Source: SZUA-309 sp965230005 (lineage in GTDB: Bacteria > Pseudomonadota > Gammaproteobacteria > Pseudomonadales > Azotimanducaceae). From it: a stretch of DNA of 64,000 nt. The notes beneath the pieces were generated by a model. The model worked only from the letters and a program-made list of their open reading frames with translations, searched no databases and was not told the DNA's origin. Shown here piece after piece: positions 25,723 through 33,863 of the stretch (position 1 is the first letter of the stretch; each line of letters starts with the position of its first letter). The stretch covers positions 5,146,001 through 5,210,000 of the forward strand of contig OZ245934.1 in the NCBI GenBank assembly GCA_965230005.1, given 5' to 3'. A program made the translations under genes and the position numbers.

Positions 25723-25736
25723 GCCTGTAAACAGGC
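25723..25736. terminator. Short hairpin between convergent genes
   Basis: GCCTGT-AA-ACAGGC is a perfect 14-bp palindrome in the 79 bp between the GPH transporter and the DUF899 gene, 2 bp from the latter's stop. There is no U run; weak terminator candidate only. Confidence 0.25.
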
Positions 25737-25737
25737 G

Positions 25738-26436
25738 CTACTCGTAGGCGTCGTGCAGGCGCAGCCAACTCATGGGCGGTGGCTCCAGCTCATTGCGTCC
25801 GGCGGGGACCAGGTCCAGCAGCTGATAGGCGCCGTTCAGCGCATCCAGACCCCGGGCATAGCAGGAGTAGCTGTGGAACACCTCGTCTCCGTCTCGCGCG
25901 AAAACGCTCACGCCGGGTGCGTGCTCTCCGTAGTGCAGGCCCGGCTGGAAGTTGTAGGCGGTGTCACCGGCGGCCAGCTGTTCCGGCGTGTACCAGACGT
26001 GGAAGTCGTTGCTGAAGGTCGAATCCGCGGAGGAGACCCAGTTGAAGGTCCAGCCCATGCGGGCCTTGAAGGCGGCGAAGTCCGCCCAGGGCGCCTGGGA
26101 GACGGCGGCGAAGGCCACGTCTCTGGCGCGCAGATGGACCACGGCAGGATCGAACTGATCCGCCCAGAAAGCGCAGCTTCGACAGCCCTCGGTCCAGCCC
26201 GGTGCGTACATATAGTGCTGCACGATCAGCTGGCTTGCGTCCCCGAAGAGCCCGCGCAGGCTCGTGGTGCCGTCCGGGCCTTTGAAGGTGTAATCCGTCT
26301 CCATACGCACCCAGGGCAGGGCGCGCCTTTTTTCAGCCACGGCTTCGCGGGCCCGGGTCAGGGCCTTCTCTTCCTCGAGGAGCGCCCGGCGGGCTTCCAG
26401 CCAGGCCTCCCGGGTGACGATGGGCTGCCGGTTCAT
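25738..26436 (-). CDS. DUF899 thioredoxin-like protein
   Basis: 232 aa from the ATG at 26436. The sequence follows the DUF899 pattern: RALLEEEKALTRARE-VAEKRRALPWV near the N-terminus, YTFKGPDG, YMYAPGWTEGCRSCAFWAD (CxxC in a thioredoxin-like fold) and a VSSADSTFSNDF stretch. The biochemical role of DUF899 is not established; redox function is inferred from the CxxC. It starts 2 bp after the stop of the luciferase-like gene and probably shares its transcript. Confidence 0.85.
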   Translation of the reverse strand: MNRQPIVTREAWLEARRALLEEEKALTRAREAVAEKRRALPWVRMETDYTFKGPDGTTSLRGLFGDASQLIVQHYMYAPGWTEGCRSCAFWADQFDPAVVHLRARDVAFAAVSQAPWADFAAFKARMGWTFNWVSSADSTFSNDFHVWYTPEQLAAGDTAYNFQPGLHYGEHAPGVSVFARDGDEVFHSYSCYARGLDALNGAYQLLDLVPAGRNELEPPPMSWLRLHDAYE

Positions 26437-26438
26437 CG

Positions 26439-27494
26439 TCAGGCGGCGTCCCGGGCCTCGCGCTGGATGAGATCCATGGCAACTTCGAGTGCCGCGGTCC
26501 TTTCCGGCCAGGTGCTGCCGCCGGTGGCGAGGCGCAGCGTGTTGACGCCGCAATCGCGGAAGGCCTTGAGCCGTTCACGGACCATGGCCTCGGTGCCGAT
26601 CAGGTTGCCCTGCAGGACCATCTCGTCCGGCACGCGCTTGATGGCCTGATCGCGTTTCCCGTCGATCCACAGGCTCTGCACTTCCTTGGCCACGTCCTCG
26701 TAGCCGGCGCGGCAGTAGGCGTCGTTGTAGAAGTTGGTTTTTGCAGAACCCATGGCGCCGAGGGTGAAGGCCATGGCCGGTTTCCGCTCGTTGACGAGGC
26801 GTTCCACGTCGTCGCCGACCTCGAAGTAGCCGCCGGTCTGAATATCGATGTCTTTGATGCTCCGCCCGGCCTTGCTGGCGCCCGCTTTCAGGTCGTCGAA
26901 GAAAACGTCTGCATGTTCCGGAATGAAGCTCGTCCCGAGCCAGCCGTCGGCGAGTTCTCCCGTCATCTGCAGCGATTTCGGTCCCAGGGTGGCCAGGTAG
27001 ATAGGCAGATCCGGCCGCGGCGGTTGGGACAGGCGGATGGGTTTACCTTCGCCGCCCGGACGCGGCAGGAGGTAGTGCTCGCCCTCGTACTGGAGCTTCT
27101 CACCGGCCAGCGCGATCCGCAGCACTTCCACGCACTCGCGCAGGCGCGACAGGGGTTTCGCGAACGCCGCACCGTGCAGCCCTTCCACGACCTGCGGGCC
27201 GCTGACGCCGAGGCCGAGGATGAAACGGCCCTTCGAGACCGTATCGAGACTCTGGGCGGTCATGGCGATCATGGACGGCACACGCGAGCTGATCTGCAGA
27301 ATGCCGGTGCCGAGGCGGATGTTTTCGGTTTTCGCGGCCAGATAGGCCAGCGGCACGATGGCGTCCATGCCCCAGGCTTCAGCGGACCAGGCCTGATCGA
27401 CCCCCATGCGATCGGCGGCCATGGTGTAGTCGACGAGGGCATCCCAGTCCTCGCCGTTGTAGTAGGCGGAGCCTATGGAGATGGATGTCTTCAT
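26439..27494 (-). CDS. LLM-class flavin-dependent oxidoreductase
   Basis: 351 aa from the ATG at 27494. It has the bacterial-luciferase-like TIM barrel: ISIGSAYYNGEDWDALVDYTMAAD, then TENIRLGTGILQI, RFILGLGVSGPQVVEGLHG and AGYEDVAKEV. F420- or FMNH2-linked members of this class include steroid and terpene-modifying enzymes. The F420 or FMN choice cannot be made by eye. Gap of 65 bp from the RND gene upstream, 2 bp from DUF899 downstream; all read leftwards from the tetR at 32251. Confidence 0.87.
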   Translation of the reverse strand: MKTSISIGSAYYNGEDWDALVDYTMAADRMGVDQAWSAEAWGMDAIVPLAYLAAKTENIRLGTGILQISSRVPSMIAMTAQSLDTVSKGRFILGLGVSGPQVVEGLHGAAFAKPLSRLRECVEVLRIALAGEKLQYEGEHYLLPRPGGEGKPIRLSQPPRPDLPIYLATLGPKSLQMTGELADGWLGTSFIPEHADVFFDDLKAGASKAGRSIKDIDIQTGGYFEVGDDVERLVNERKPAMAFTLGAMGSAKTNFYNDAYCRAGYEDVAKEVQSLWIDGKRDQAIKRVPDEMVLQGNLIGTEAMVRERLKAFRDCGVNTLRLATGGSTWPERTAALEVAMDLIQREARDAA

Positions 27495-27559
27495 GGTGCT
27501 GGTTCTCCCCGGGTGTTTGCAGACTGGACTGCCGAGTAAGTCCGTCGCAGGAGACTCTG

Positions 27560-30500
27560 TCAAGCGCTGGCTGGCTCCAGGCTGAGGCCGCCGCCCGCGT
27601 CCCGGAGCTTTGCTCTGAGCGCGATACGGTAGAACACAGGGACGGCCACCAGGGTCAGCAGCGTGGCGAAGGCCAGGCCGCCCATGATGCAGACCGCCAT
27701 TTCGAGAAAGAAGGCGTCTCCCAGGAGCGGCGACATGCCGGCGATCGTTGTCCCTGCGGCCAGCATCACCGGGCGGAGGCGGCTGACGCTGGCCTCTTCA
27801 ATGACCGCAAGACTGGCACCGTCCTCTGCCATGCGTTTGTCGATCTCGTCCACAAGGACGATGCAGTTCTTGATGAGCATGCCCGTCAGGCTCAGCAGAC
27901 CGAGGAAGGAGGGGAAGGTGAAGGACAGGTCGGTCACCACGAGGCTCACGACGACGCCGCAGACGACCATCGGCACCGTCAGCCAGATGACGATCGGCTG
28001 GCGCAGGCGACCGAACATGAGCACGGTGATCAGGAACATGGAGCCGAAGGTGAGCGGGACTTTGTTCAGCAGCAGAACCCTGGCTTCGGCGCTGCCTTCG
28101 AACTCCCCACCCCATTCGAGGCTGTAGCCCGGGGGCAGGGGGATGGCCTCGACGTCCCCGCGCATGCCGTTGAAGACGCGGGTGACGTTGTGGCCGTCCG
28201 GCGCGTTCGCCTGAGCGGTGATGGTGCGGATCCGCTGCCGGCGCAGGATCCGGTTGTCCTCCGGCCGCAGGTCGAAGCGGCTGACGACCTGCGACATGGG
28301 GATGTGTTCACCCTGGGCCGGGCTCCAGACCAGCCTATCCGGCAGAGTGCGGACGTCGTTGCGTTCCTCCCGGGGGGCGCGGCTGATGATCGGCAGGAGT
28401 TTGTCGCGATCCCGAAACAGGCCGATCTGCACACCATGGGTGGCGAAGGCCAGTGATTGATAAACGTCGGCTCGGCTGATGCCGGCGCGCCGGGCACGTT
28501 CCTCATCGAAGGTTGGCACGATCTGCAGCTCCCGCTGGCGCCAGTCCGTTTTCCGGTCGACCAGATCGTGATCCAGGTAAACGGCCAGCGCTGCGTCCGC
28601 CAGGCTTCGAAGCACCACCGGATCCGGACCGCTGAAGCGGGCTTCGATTTTGGAGTTGCCGCTCGGGGTGAACTCGCTGCGATAGACCATGTACTCCGCG
28701 TGCGGTGCCAGCTCACCGAGCAGGGCTTCGACGCGGCCTATGGTGGCATCCAGCAGCGTGGCGTCCGCGACCCTCACCACGAGCTGGGCCATGGCCGGAT
28801 TCGGCTTTTCGGGTCGCATGGTGGCGGTAAAGCGCGTCATACCGCGACCGATGAAGCTGGTGACGTCTGTGGTGTCTTCGTCTTCGAGCAGCGCGGTCTC
28901 GAGGGTCGCAATCTCGCCGGCGGTCGCCTGAATGTCCGTACCCTGCGGCAGAAAGTAGTCCACGTAGAGCAGCGGCGTGTTGTTGCCCGGGAAGAAGCCC
29001 TGTTTCACGAAGGTGAAGCCCCAGAGGCAGGTGCCGGTGATCGTCAGAATGATCACGCTCGACAGCCAGGCCCGGCGCAGCCCGAAGCGCACGATCGCGC
29101 GATAGGGTCGGTAGGCCCAGCCGCTGTAAAGCTGGTCGTTGATCTCTGCAGGAGGACGCAACAGCTTCGAACCGAGCAGCGGCACCACGGTGATTGCCAG
29201 GACCCAGCTCAGCAGCAGAGACAGGGCAACGACCTGGAAGAGGGAGCGCAGGAAGTAGCCTGAGTTGTCGTCGGACAGCCCGATGGGCGCGAAGGCGAGC
29301 AGCCCGATGACCGTGGCACCGAGGAGCGGGAACTGGGTTCGATCCACAGCACGGGCCGCGGCCGCCTTGGGTGTCAGGCCGCGCTGGACACCCACCACCA
29401 TGCCGTCAGCGACGACGATAGCGTTGTCGACGAGCATGCCCATGGCAATCATCAACGCGCCGAGGGAGATGCGCTGCAGCTCGATGCCGAGGAAGGCCAT
29501 GAGGGCGATGGTGCCGAGCACGGTCAGGAGCAGGACGCTGCCGACCACGGTACCGGCGCGCCAGCCCATGAACAGACACAGCGCGCCAACGACCGTTGCC
29601 ACGGAAAGCATGAGATTCTTCAGGAACTCATTGATGGCCGAGCGCACGACTTCGTGCTGGCGATAGATCGGTATCGCCTCCACGCCGACCGGCAGCTCCT
29701 GCATGAGCTCGGCCAGCCGTGCATCCACCCGTTCGCCGACGTCCACGACGTTCTGGCCATCGGTCACGGAGACGCCGAGGGTGAACACGGCGGCACCGTT
29801 GTGATGAATGATATGCGGGGGCACCTCGATGGCGCCGCGGCTGATGCGGGCGACGTCGCCGAGGCGGATGATCTCGTTCGACCCCGGCCGGCCGATGCGC
29901 ATGTCGGCAATGGCGGCGACGCTGTCAAAAGCGAGTTCCGGTGCCACTCGCAGGCGCCTGTCCCCATAGGCAACGGAGCCTGCGGCGACTACGCGGTTCT
30001 CGGCGCCGATGCTCGAGAACACGGCGTCTACGGGCAGGCCGAGTCGCACCAGGCTCTCGTGGTCGAGTTCCACATGCACCGCCTCCTGTGGCTCTCCTGC
30101 GGTGTGGACTTTGGCAACGCCGGGGACCTGCTTGAGCCGGCTCGACAGGAACTTCGACATGTCGTCGATTTCCGCCTCGCGATAACCGGTGGCCTGAATG
30201 GCGTAGAGGATGCCGTAGACGTCGCCGTAGTCGTCCTCGACGAGCGGTGAATAGGTGCCGGGGGGCAAACGCTGCGCCGCTTCCGCGACGCGCCGGCGCA
30301 TCTCGTCCCAGATCTGCGGTACGTCGCTTTCCCCGTAGATTTCCATGAGTTCCACCTGCACTTCCGAGCGGCCAGGCAGTGATTTCGAAGTGAGGATGTC
30401 GAGGTAGGGGAGCTCCTGGATGGCCGCCTCGATGACGTCGGTGACTTCCTGCTCCACCTCGAGCGCAGAGGCGCCAGGATAGGGGGTGATGATGAAGGCG

Positions 30501-30634
30501 TTCTTGATCGGGAATTTCGGGTCTTCCAGGCGCCCTACGGTTTCGATGCCGTACCAGCCGCCGAAAAAGCAGGCGGCCATGAGCATCCAGGTGTAGAGCG
30601 GCCGCTCGATGGAAAAGGAGGCGATGTCCCGCAT
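27560..30634 (-). CDS. RND efflux pump inner-membrane permease
   Basis: 1,024 aa from the ATG at 30634. The twelve-helix RND plan is clear, with two large periplasmic loops after helices 1 and 7 and the proton-relay helix 4 reading GMLVDNAIVVADG: the first Asp is kept and the second is Asn, as in several TriC/MexK-like pumps. It forms a trimer that drives drugs, solvents or fatty acids out with proton influx, together with the adaptor encoded 10 bp upstream. No outer-membrane channel gene is in the cluster, so it probably uses a TolC-type channel from elsewhere. Confidence 0.95.
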   Translation of the reverse strand: MRDIASFSIERPLYTWMLMAACFFGGWYGIETVGRLEDPKFPIKNAFIITPYPGASALEVEQEVTDVIEAAIQELPYLDILTSKSLPGRSEVQVELMEIYGESDVPQIWDEMRRRVAEAAQRLPPGTYSPLVEDDYGDVYGILYAIQATGYREAEIDDMSKFLSSRLKQVPGVAKVHTAGEPQEAVHVELDHESLVRLGLPVDAVFSSIGAENRVVAAGSVAYGDRRLRVAPELAFDSVAAIADMRIGRPGSNEIIRLGDVARISRGAIEVPPHIIHHNGAAVFTLGVSVTDGQNVVDVGERVDARLAELMQELPVGVEAIPIYRQHEVVRSAINEFLKNLMLSVATVVGALCLFMGWRAGTVVGSVLLLTVLGTIALMAFLGIELQRISLGALMIAMGMLVDNAIVVADGMVVGVQRGLTPKAAAARAVDRTQFPLLGATVIGLLAFAPIGLSDDNSGYFLRSLFQVVALSLLLSWVLAITVVPLLGSKLLRPPAEINDQLYSGWAYRPYRAIVRFGLRRAWLSSVIILTITGTCLWGFTFVKQGFFPGNNTPLLYVDYFLPQGTDIQATAGEIATLETALLEDEDTTDVTSFIGRGMTRFTATMRPEKPNPAMAQLVVRVADATLLDATIGRVEALLGELAPHAEYMVYRSEFTPSGNSKIEARFSGPDPVVLRSLADAALAVYLDHDLVDRKTDWRQRELQIVPTFDEERARRAGISRADVYQSLAFATHGVQIGLFRDRDKLLPIISRAPREERNDVRTLPDRLVWSPAQGEHIPMSQVVSRFDLRPEDNRILRRQRIRTITAQANAPDGHNVTRVFNGMRGDVEAIPLPPGYSLEWGGEFEGSAEARVLLLNKVPLTFGSMFLITVLMFGRLRQPIVIWLTVPMVVCGVVVSLVVTDLSFTFPSFLGLLSLTGMLIKNCIVLVDEIDKRMAEDGASLAVIEEASVSRLRPVMLAAGTTIAGMSPLLGDAFFLEMAVCIMGGLAFATLLTLVAVPVFYRIALRAKLRDAGGGLSLEPASA

Positions 30635-30644
30635 GGCGTTGTTC

Positions 30645-31718
30645 TCAGAGCGTGCTGGTGGGCTGACCAAGCATGCGGACGCGCATACCCGCTTGCAGGT
30701 GCGCGGCGCCGCTCGCGACGATCAGGTCGCCGGGCGCCAGGCCCGCAAGCACGCTGATGCCTTCTCCGGTGGCGGGTCCGATTTCCACGGACTGCCGGCT
30801 CACGAGCTGACTCTCCGGATCGAACTTCCAGACGAAGTGGTTTTTCTCGGGATCAGACACCAGGGCAGAGGTCGGAATCTGAATACGCTCCCGGGCAAGA
30901 GCTGCCTCGAGCTCGACGAACACGGTGGCCGTCATGCCGGGCAACACGTTCCAGTTGTCCGGCCTCGGCATGGTGAAGGTGATCTCGAAGGTCTGGGCCA
31001 CGGCGTTGGATTCGCCCCGGTTTTCCCGGAAGGTCAGGGCGAAGCGCTCGCCGGGAGCGAAGGCGAATTCCGCCTCTAGGCGTCGAACGCGATCAGGGGT
31101 TGCCGTGGCGAGCAGATTCTCCGGGACGTTGGCCACCACGAAGAGCTCTGAGAGATCCATGAGCCTGACGATGGGGTCACCCGGTCTCACGTTGACGTGA
31201 TTGTCGGTGAAGCGCTGTGCCACGTAAGCCTGAAAGGGGGCGCGCAGCACAGTCCGATCCAGGTTCTGGCGGGCTTTCTCCACGGCGACCTGGCGCAGAT
31301 CGAAAAGCGCACGGGCGTCATCGGCGATGGATTGAGAGATGCCGCGCTCAGTCAGGAGCTGCTGCTTGCGCGTGTAGTCCTGTCGTGCGAGCTCGCGCTG
31401 CACTTCGGCCTCCCGCAGGGCGAGGCGGTAATCGGTCGCTTCGATGGCGGCGACGAGAGCGCCGGCGTCGATGAATTGCCCTTCCAGCACCGGCAGTTCC
31501 GTGAGTGGTCCAGGCACCCGGAAGCTCATGTCGATGGTCTGCGCTGCCTCCACTTCGCCGACGAACTCGTGGTGAATCGTTGCCAGATCAGTGCCTACGG
31601 AAAAAATCCGCGCGGGCCGGATTGACTGATCCGCCACGGCGGGTGCTTCGCGGCCGTCGCAGGCGCCAAGCAGAAGCGCGACCAGCAGGGCGGGCAGGGT
31701 TCGAGTGCCGGGCGTCAT
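30645..31718 (-). CDS. RND periplasmic adaptor lipoprotein (MFP)
   Basis: 357 aa. A lipoprotein signal (LLVALLLGAC, Cys20 acylation site) is followed by the barrel-sandwich/hairpin/beta-barrel order of membrane-fusion proteins: PVLEGQFIDAGALVAAIEATDY, a coiled hairpin (REAEVQRELARQDYTRKQ), then LRAPFQAYVAQRFT. It couples the RND permease to an outer-membrane channel. It starts 2 bp after the tetR stop and ends 10 bp before the permease start. Confidence 0.93.
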   Translation of the reverse strand: MTPGTRTLPALLVALLLGACDGREAPAVADQSIRPARIFSVGTDLATIHHEFVGEVEAAQTIDMSFRVPGPLTELPVLEGQFIDAGALVAAIEATDYRLALREAEVQRELARQDYTRKQQLLTERGISQSIADDARALFDLRQVAVEKARQNLDRTVLRAPFQAYVAQRFTDNHVNVRPGDPIVRLMDLSELFVVANVPENLLATATPDRVRRLEAEFAFAPGERFALTFRENRGESNAVAQTFEITFTMPRPDNWNVLPGMTATVFVELEAALARERIQIPTSALVSDPEKNHFVWKFDPESQLVSRQSVEIGPATGEGISVLAGLAPGDLIVASGAAHLQAGMRVRMLGQPTSTL

Positions 31719-31720
31719 CG

Positions 31721-32251
31721 TCAGGCCTCCCGAGCCAGTTGCTGGAGCCTTGCTTCCAGGTCCGACCGCTGCCGGGCGGAGAGGGGCAGCAGGCGCAGCA
31801 TGCCGAGGAAGCGGAGACCTTCGGTGGCCAGCAGCAGGATCAACGCGAATTCCGGATCCTTCGCTTCACTCGTGATCTCACGAAAGCGCTGGCGGATCGT
31901 CGGCTGCGCAGCGTCGAGGAGCGAAGGGTCTTCGGCGGCGTTCGCCAGCAGCGCCAGGGACGTGGTGCGCTCGGCGTCACTCTGCGTACGCTCACTCTCG
32001 ATCCAGGCTTCGAGGGAGGAGCAGCCCGTCTCGCGAAGGGCCGTTGCACGCGCATCTGCTTCGTGGAGGAGCTTCTCCAGCATGCCCTCGAGAAGCGCCC
32101 GCTTGCTTGGAAAGTGATAGAGCACGCCGCCTTTCGACAGGCCCGACTCCGCGGCGACACCGTCGATGGTGAGATTGGCAGCACCGGCCCGACCGACGAT
32201 GGTGGTCGCCGCGTCAAGGAGGCGTTGGCGGCTGTCGGCTCGACTGCTCAT
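31721..32251 (-). CDS. TetR-family repressor of the RND operon
   Basis: 176 aa. The N-terminal TetR domain reads RLLDAATTIVGRAGAANLTIDGVAAESG then LSKGGVLYHFPSK (recognition helix). The ligand-binding part is short. It is first in the tetR-MFP-RND unit, with a 26-bp palindrome 35 bp upstream of its start (32286-32311) that is very likely its operator. It would be expected to release DNA when a pump substrate binds. Confidence 0.92.
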   Translation of the reverse strand: MSSRADSRQRLLDAATTIVGRAGAANLTIDGVAAESGLSKGGVLYHFPSKRALLEGMLEKLLHEADARATALRETGCSSLEAWIESERTQSDAERTTSLALLANAAEDPSLLDAAQPTIRQRFREITSEAKDPEFALILLLATEGLRFLGMLRLLPLSARQRSDLEARLQQLAREA

Positions 32252-32285
32252 GGCTGGTTTTCACTGGTCCGGCGAATGAAAGAAT

Positions 32286-32311
32286 AACTATACCGTCTGG
32301 ACGGTATAGTT
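32286..32311. promoter_or_regulatory. TetR operator, 26-bp palindrome
   Basis: AACTATACCGTC and GACGGTATAGTT are perfect 12-base arms with TG between them. The site lies 35 bp upstream of the tetR start for the RND pump. ACCGTCTGGACGGT is the kind of core bound by TetR/AcrR repressors of efflux operons. Confidence 0.85.
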
Positions 32312-32355
32312 TCACGAGCGTTTGTTAAGCACTGTGACCTCGTTCCCTGTCTCCT

Positions 32356-32390
32356 CGACGGGCGACGGGCGACGGGCGACGGGCGACGGG
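32356..32390. repeat. Five tandem copies of CGACGGG
   Basis: A pure 7-bp unit repeated five times without interruption, in the intergenic region between the RND operon and the partition cassette. Short array length and unit size point to polymerase slippage; no CRISPR-like spacers are present. Confidence 0.9.
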
Positions 32391-32624
32391 CGTTGGATAC
32401 GGCTCCGTGCCGCAGGGGGTAGCGTGACAGCCACAGCCTGCTTCGGTCGATCCAGATCTCGAGGCTGGCGCCGAGTGGCTGAGTCGTTTGAGAGAGGTGT
32501 GGCGGAGGAGGCGCCGTTGGATGGCGACTCTGAGGATCGGAACTCCTGGCGTGGGCCGTTCCTTTTCAGGAGTAGCGCAAGCCCGGAGTTCCTGCTCCCC
32601 CGGCGCTCAGGCGCAAAGTCGGCG
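32391..32624. other. Non-coding stretch between RND operon and partition cassette
   Basis: No convincing reading frame is seen on either strand. The only structure noted is an inverted pair, GGAACTCC (32539-32546) and GGAGTTCC (32585-32592), of unknown meaning. It lies just after the stop of the ParG-like gene (read leftwards), so it could include that transcript's end. Confidence 0.5.
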
Positions 32625-32894
32625 CTAGCGGGTGCTGCGCCGGCGGCGATCGATCAGATCGTCCTCCGTGACTTTGAGCCCGGCCTGCTTCAGGGCGCTC
32701 ATGATGAAACCGCGCATGGTCATCCCGGAAGTGAAGGCCTTTGCGGCCAGTTCCTGATGCAGGGAGGCCCGCATCTTGATCGTGACCTGCGAGTCCGGCT
32801 CCGACTGACGCCGGGCAGGCGCCGGGCGGGCGCCCTTCTTGGCCTTCGTTCGGGCGGTCCTGGCGGTTTTTTCCTGGCTGCTCCGTTCGCTCAT
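32625..32894 (-). CDS. ParG-like ribbon-helix-helix partition protein
   Basis: 89 aa from the ATG at 32894, which overlaps the parA stop (ATGA, 32891-32894). Residues 1-35 are a basic, Lys/Arg/Ala/Pro-rich flexible tail. Residues 36-74 (VTIKMRASLHQELAAKAF, then MTMRGFIMSALKQAG) form a MetJ/Arc-type beta-alpha-alpha ribbon-helix-helix. Small RHH proteins with a mobile basic N-terminus next to a small ParA are typical of type Ib partition (ParG), where they bind the centromere and repress the operon. The assignment rests on size, order and fold, not on close sequence identity. Confidence 0.75.
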   Translation of the reverse strand: MSERSSQEKTARTARTKAKKGARPAPARRQSEPDSQVTIKMRASLHQELAAKAFTSGMTMRGFIMSALKQAGLKVTEDDLIDRRRRSTR

Positions 32895-33547
32895 GAAGCG
32901 CGCTTGTACTCCTGCATGAAGGGCAGCAGACCAAGGTCGTTGATTTCCTGAACGAGGAGCTGACCCTGAGCACCGGCAGTGCCTTTCTTCGGTATCCGCC
33001 CGGTGAAGGTCAGATCCTTGAAGGCGACCAGATGGTGCAGGCGCGTTTTCATGGTGGGCAGGTTGAGATCGTCCACCGCCTTCCGCACTTTTTTGGCGAT
33101 CTTTGTCTTCGGCACGTAGTCCGTGTAGAGGAGACGGGCCTTGATCTTGCGGTTCGTCATCTGAGCCGTGCTCTTCACGAGGCGATAGGTCTTGTCTGCT
33201 TCGACGACGTCCGCCTGGGACAGCTGCAGCGGGATGAGCACCAGATCCGAGCAGCCCATGGCGAATACCGTGCCCTGCGAGTAGCCGCCGGGAGTGTCGA
33301 TGATCACGCAATCGTACTTGCGCTGGAATTTCTGAATCGTCGGCACAACTTCGGCTTCTTCGAGGACGACGGCGGTTTCGATCGCCATCTTGCTCGTGTT
33401 GTTGATCCAGCGGGACAGGGTCCGGTTCTCATCGCAGTCGATCACGCCGATCGTGTAGCCGAGCCGATGAATGGCGCCGATGATCATCTGCGCGCTCGTG
33501 GTCTTGCCGGCGCCGCCTTTCGTGGTGGCCAGAGTGATGGTGGTCAT
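32891..33547 (-). CDS. ParA/ParF-like partition ATPase
   Basis: 218 aa. Deviant Walker A TKGGAGKTT (residues 9-17) with the extra Lys, then Walker B region IIDTPGGYSQG. There is no N-terminal helix-turn-helix, which fits the short ParF (type Ib) class rather than plasmid P1 ParA. The ATPase would form dynamic assemblies that position DNA or another cargo. It is transcribed with the downstream RHH protein and preceded by a repeat-rich leader and an AT-rich palindrome. Other orphan ParA proteins position cell-surface or carboxysome cargo, which is an alternative. Confidence 0.87.
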   Translation of the reverse strand: MTTITLATTKGGAGKTTSAQMIIGAIHRLGYTIGVIDCDENRTLSRWINNTSKMAIETAVVLEEAEVVPTIQKFQRKYDCVIIDTPGGYSQGTVFAMGCSDLVLIPLQLSQADVVEADKTYRLVKSTAQMTNRKIKARLLYTDYVPKTKIAKKVRKAVDDLNLPTMKTRLHHLVAFKDLTFTGRIPKKGTAGAQGQLLVQEINDLGLLPFMQEYKRAS

Positions 33548-33555
33548 GGCTTTCC

Positions 33556-33623
33556 TTGCTTTCCTTTTCTTGTTGCTTGCTTCTTCGTTGCTGATCGCAC
33601 ACCCGGTTGCTGTTTCTGTTGCT
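33556..33623. repeat. Cluster of TTGCT (AGCAA) motifs in the parA leader
   Basis: Six TTGCT (AGCAA on the coding strand) occur within 68 bp, starting at 33556, 33573, 33577, 33588, 33607 and 33619; four are extended to GTTGCT (33572, 33587, 33606, 33618). The stretch lies directly before the parA start. It may be the centromere or operator array for the ParG-like protein, or simply a purine-rich 5' leader. Confidence 0.5.
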
Positions 33624-33734
33624 TTCGATGTTCCTGTATCTGCCGGGCTTGCATCTGGCCGGCGAACCGACCTGGTTGTGGGGGAAGCGCGCTCCCTTTT
33701 GGTTGCGCGCCCTCATTGTAATCCTATTCAAACT

Positions 33735-33762
33735 AAATATGTATGAATGTATATACATATTT
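33735..33762. promoter_or_regulatory. AT-rich inverted repeat upstream of parA
   Basis: AAATATGTAT and ATACATATTT are perfect 10-base arms around an 8-bp spacer, about 190 bp upstream of the parA start, in DNA far richer in A/T than the rest of the window. It fits a promoter/operator or part of a centromere for the partition cassette. The 316-bp region 33548-33863 holds this, the AGCAA cluster and no gene that I can see. Confidence 0.6.
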
Positions 33763-33863
33763 TAGCAATTTGCCCGCATTGAGCCCGAATCGATGATCGA
33801 GCTTGGTCGGGACACAGGCCGAACAGCGGAAGCACCGGGGTGGGAGGTACCGGGAGAATCTGC

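Noticed and set aside
32356..32390. CRISPR-like array
   Set aside because: The repeat is 7 bp and contiguous, with no spacers and no cas genes.
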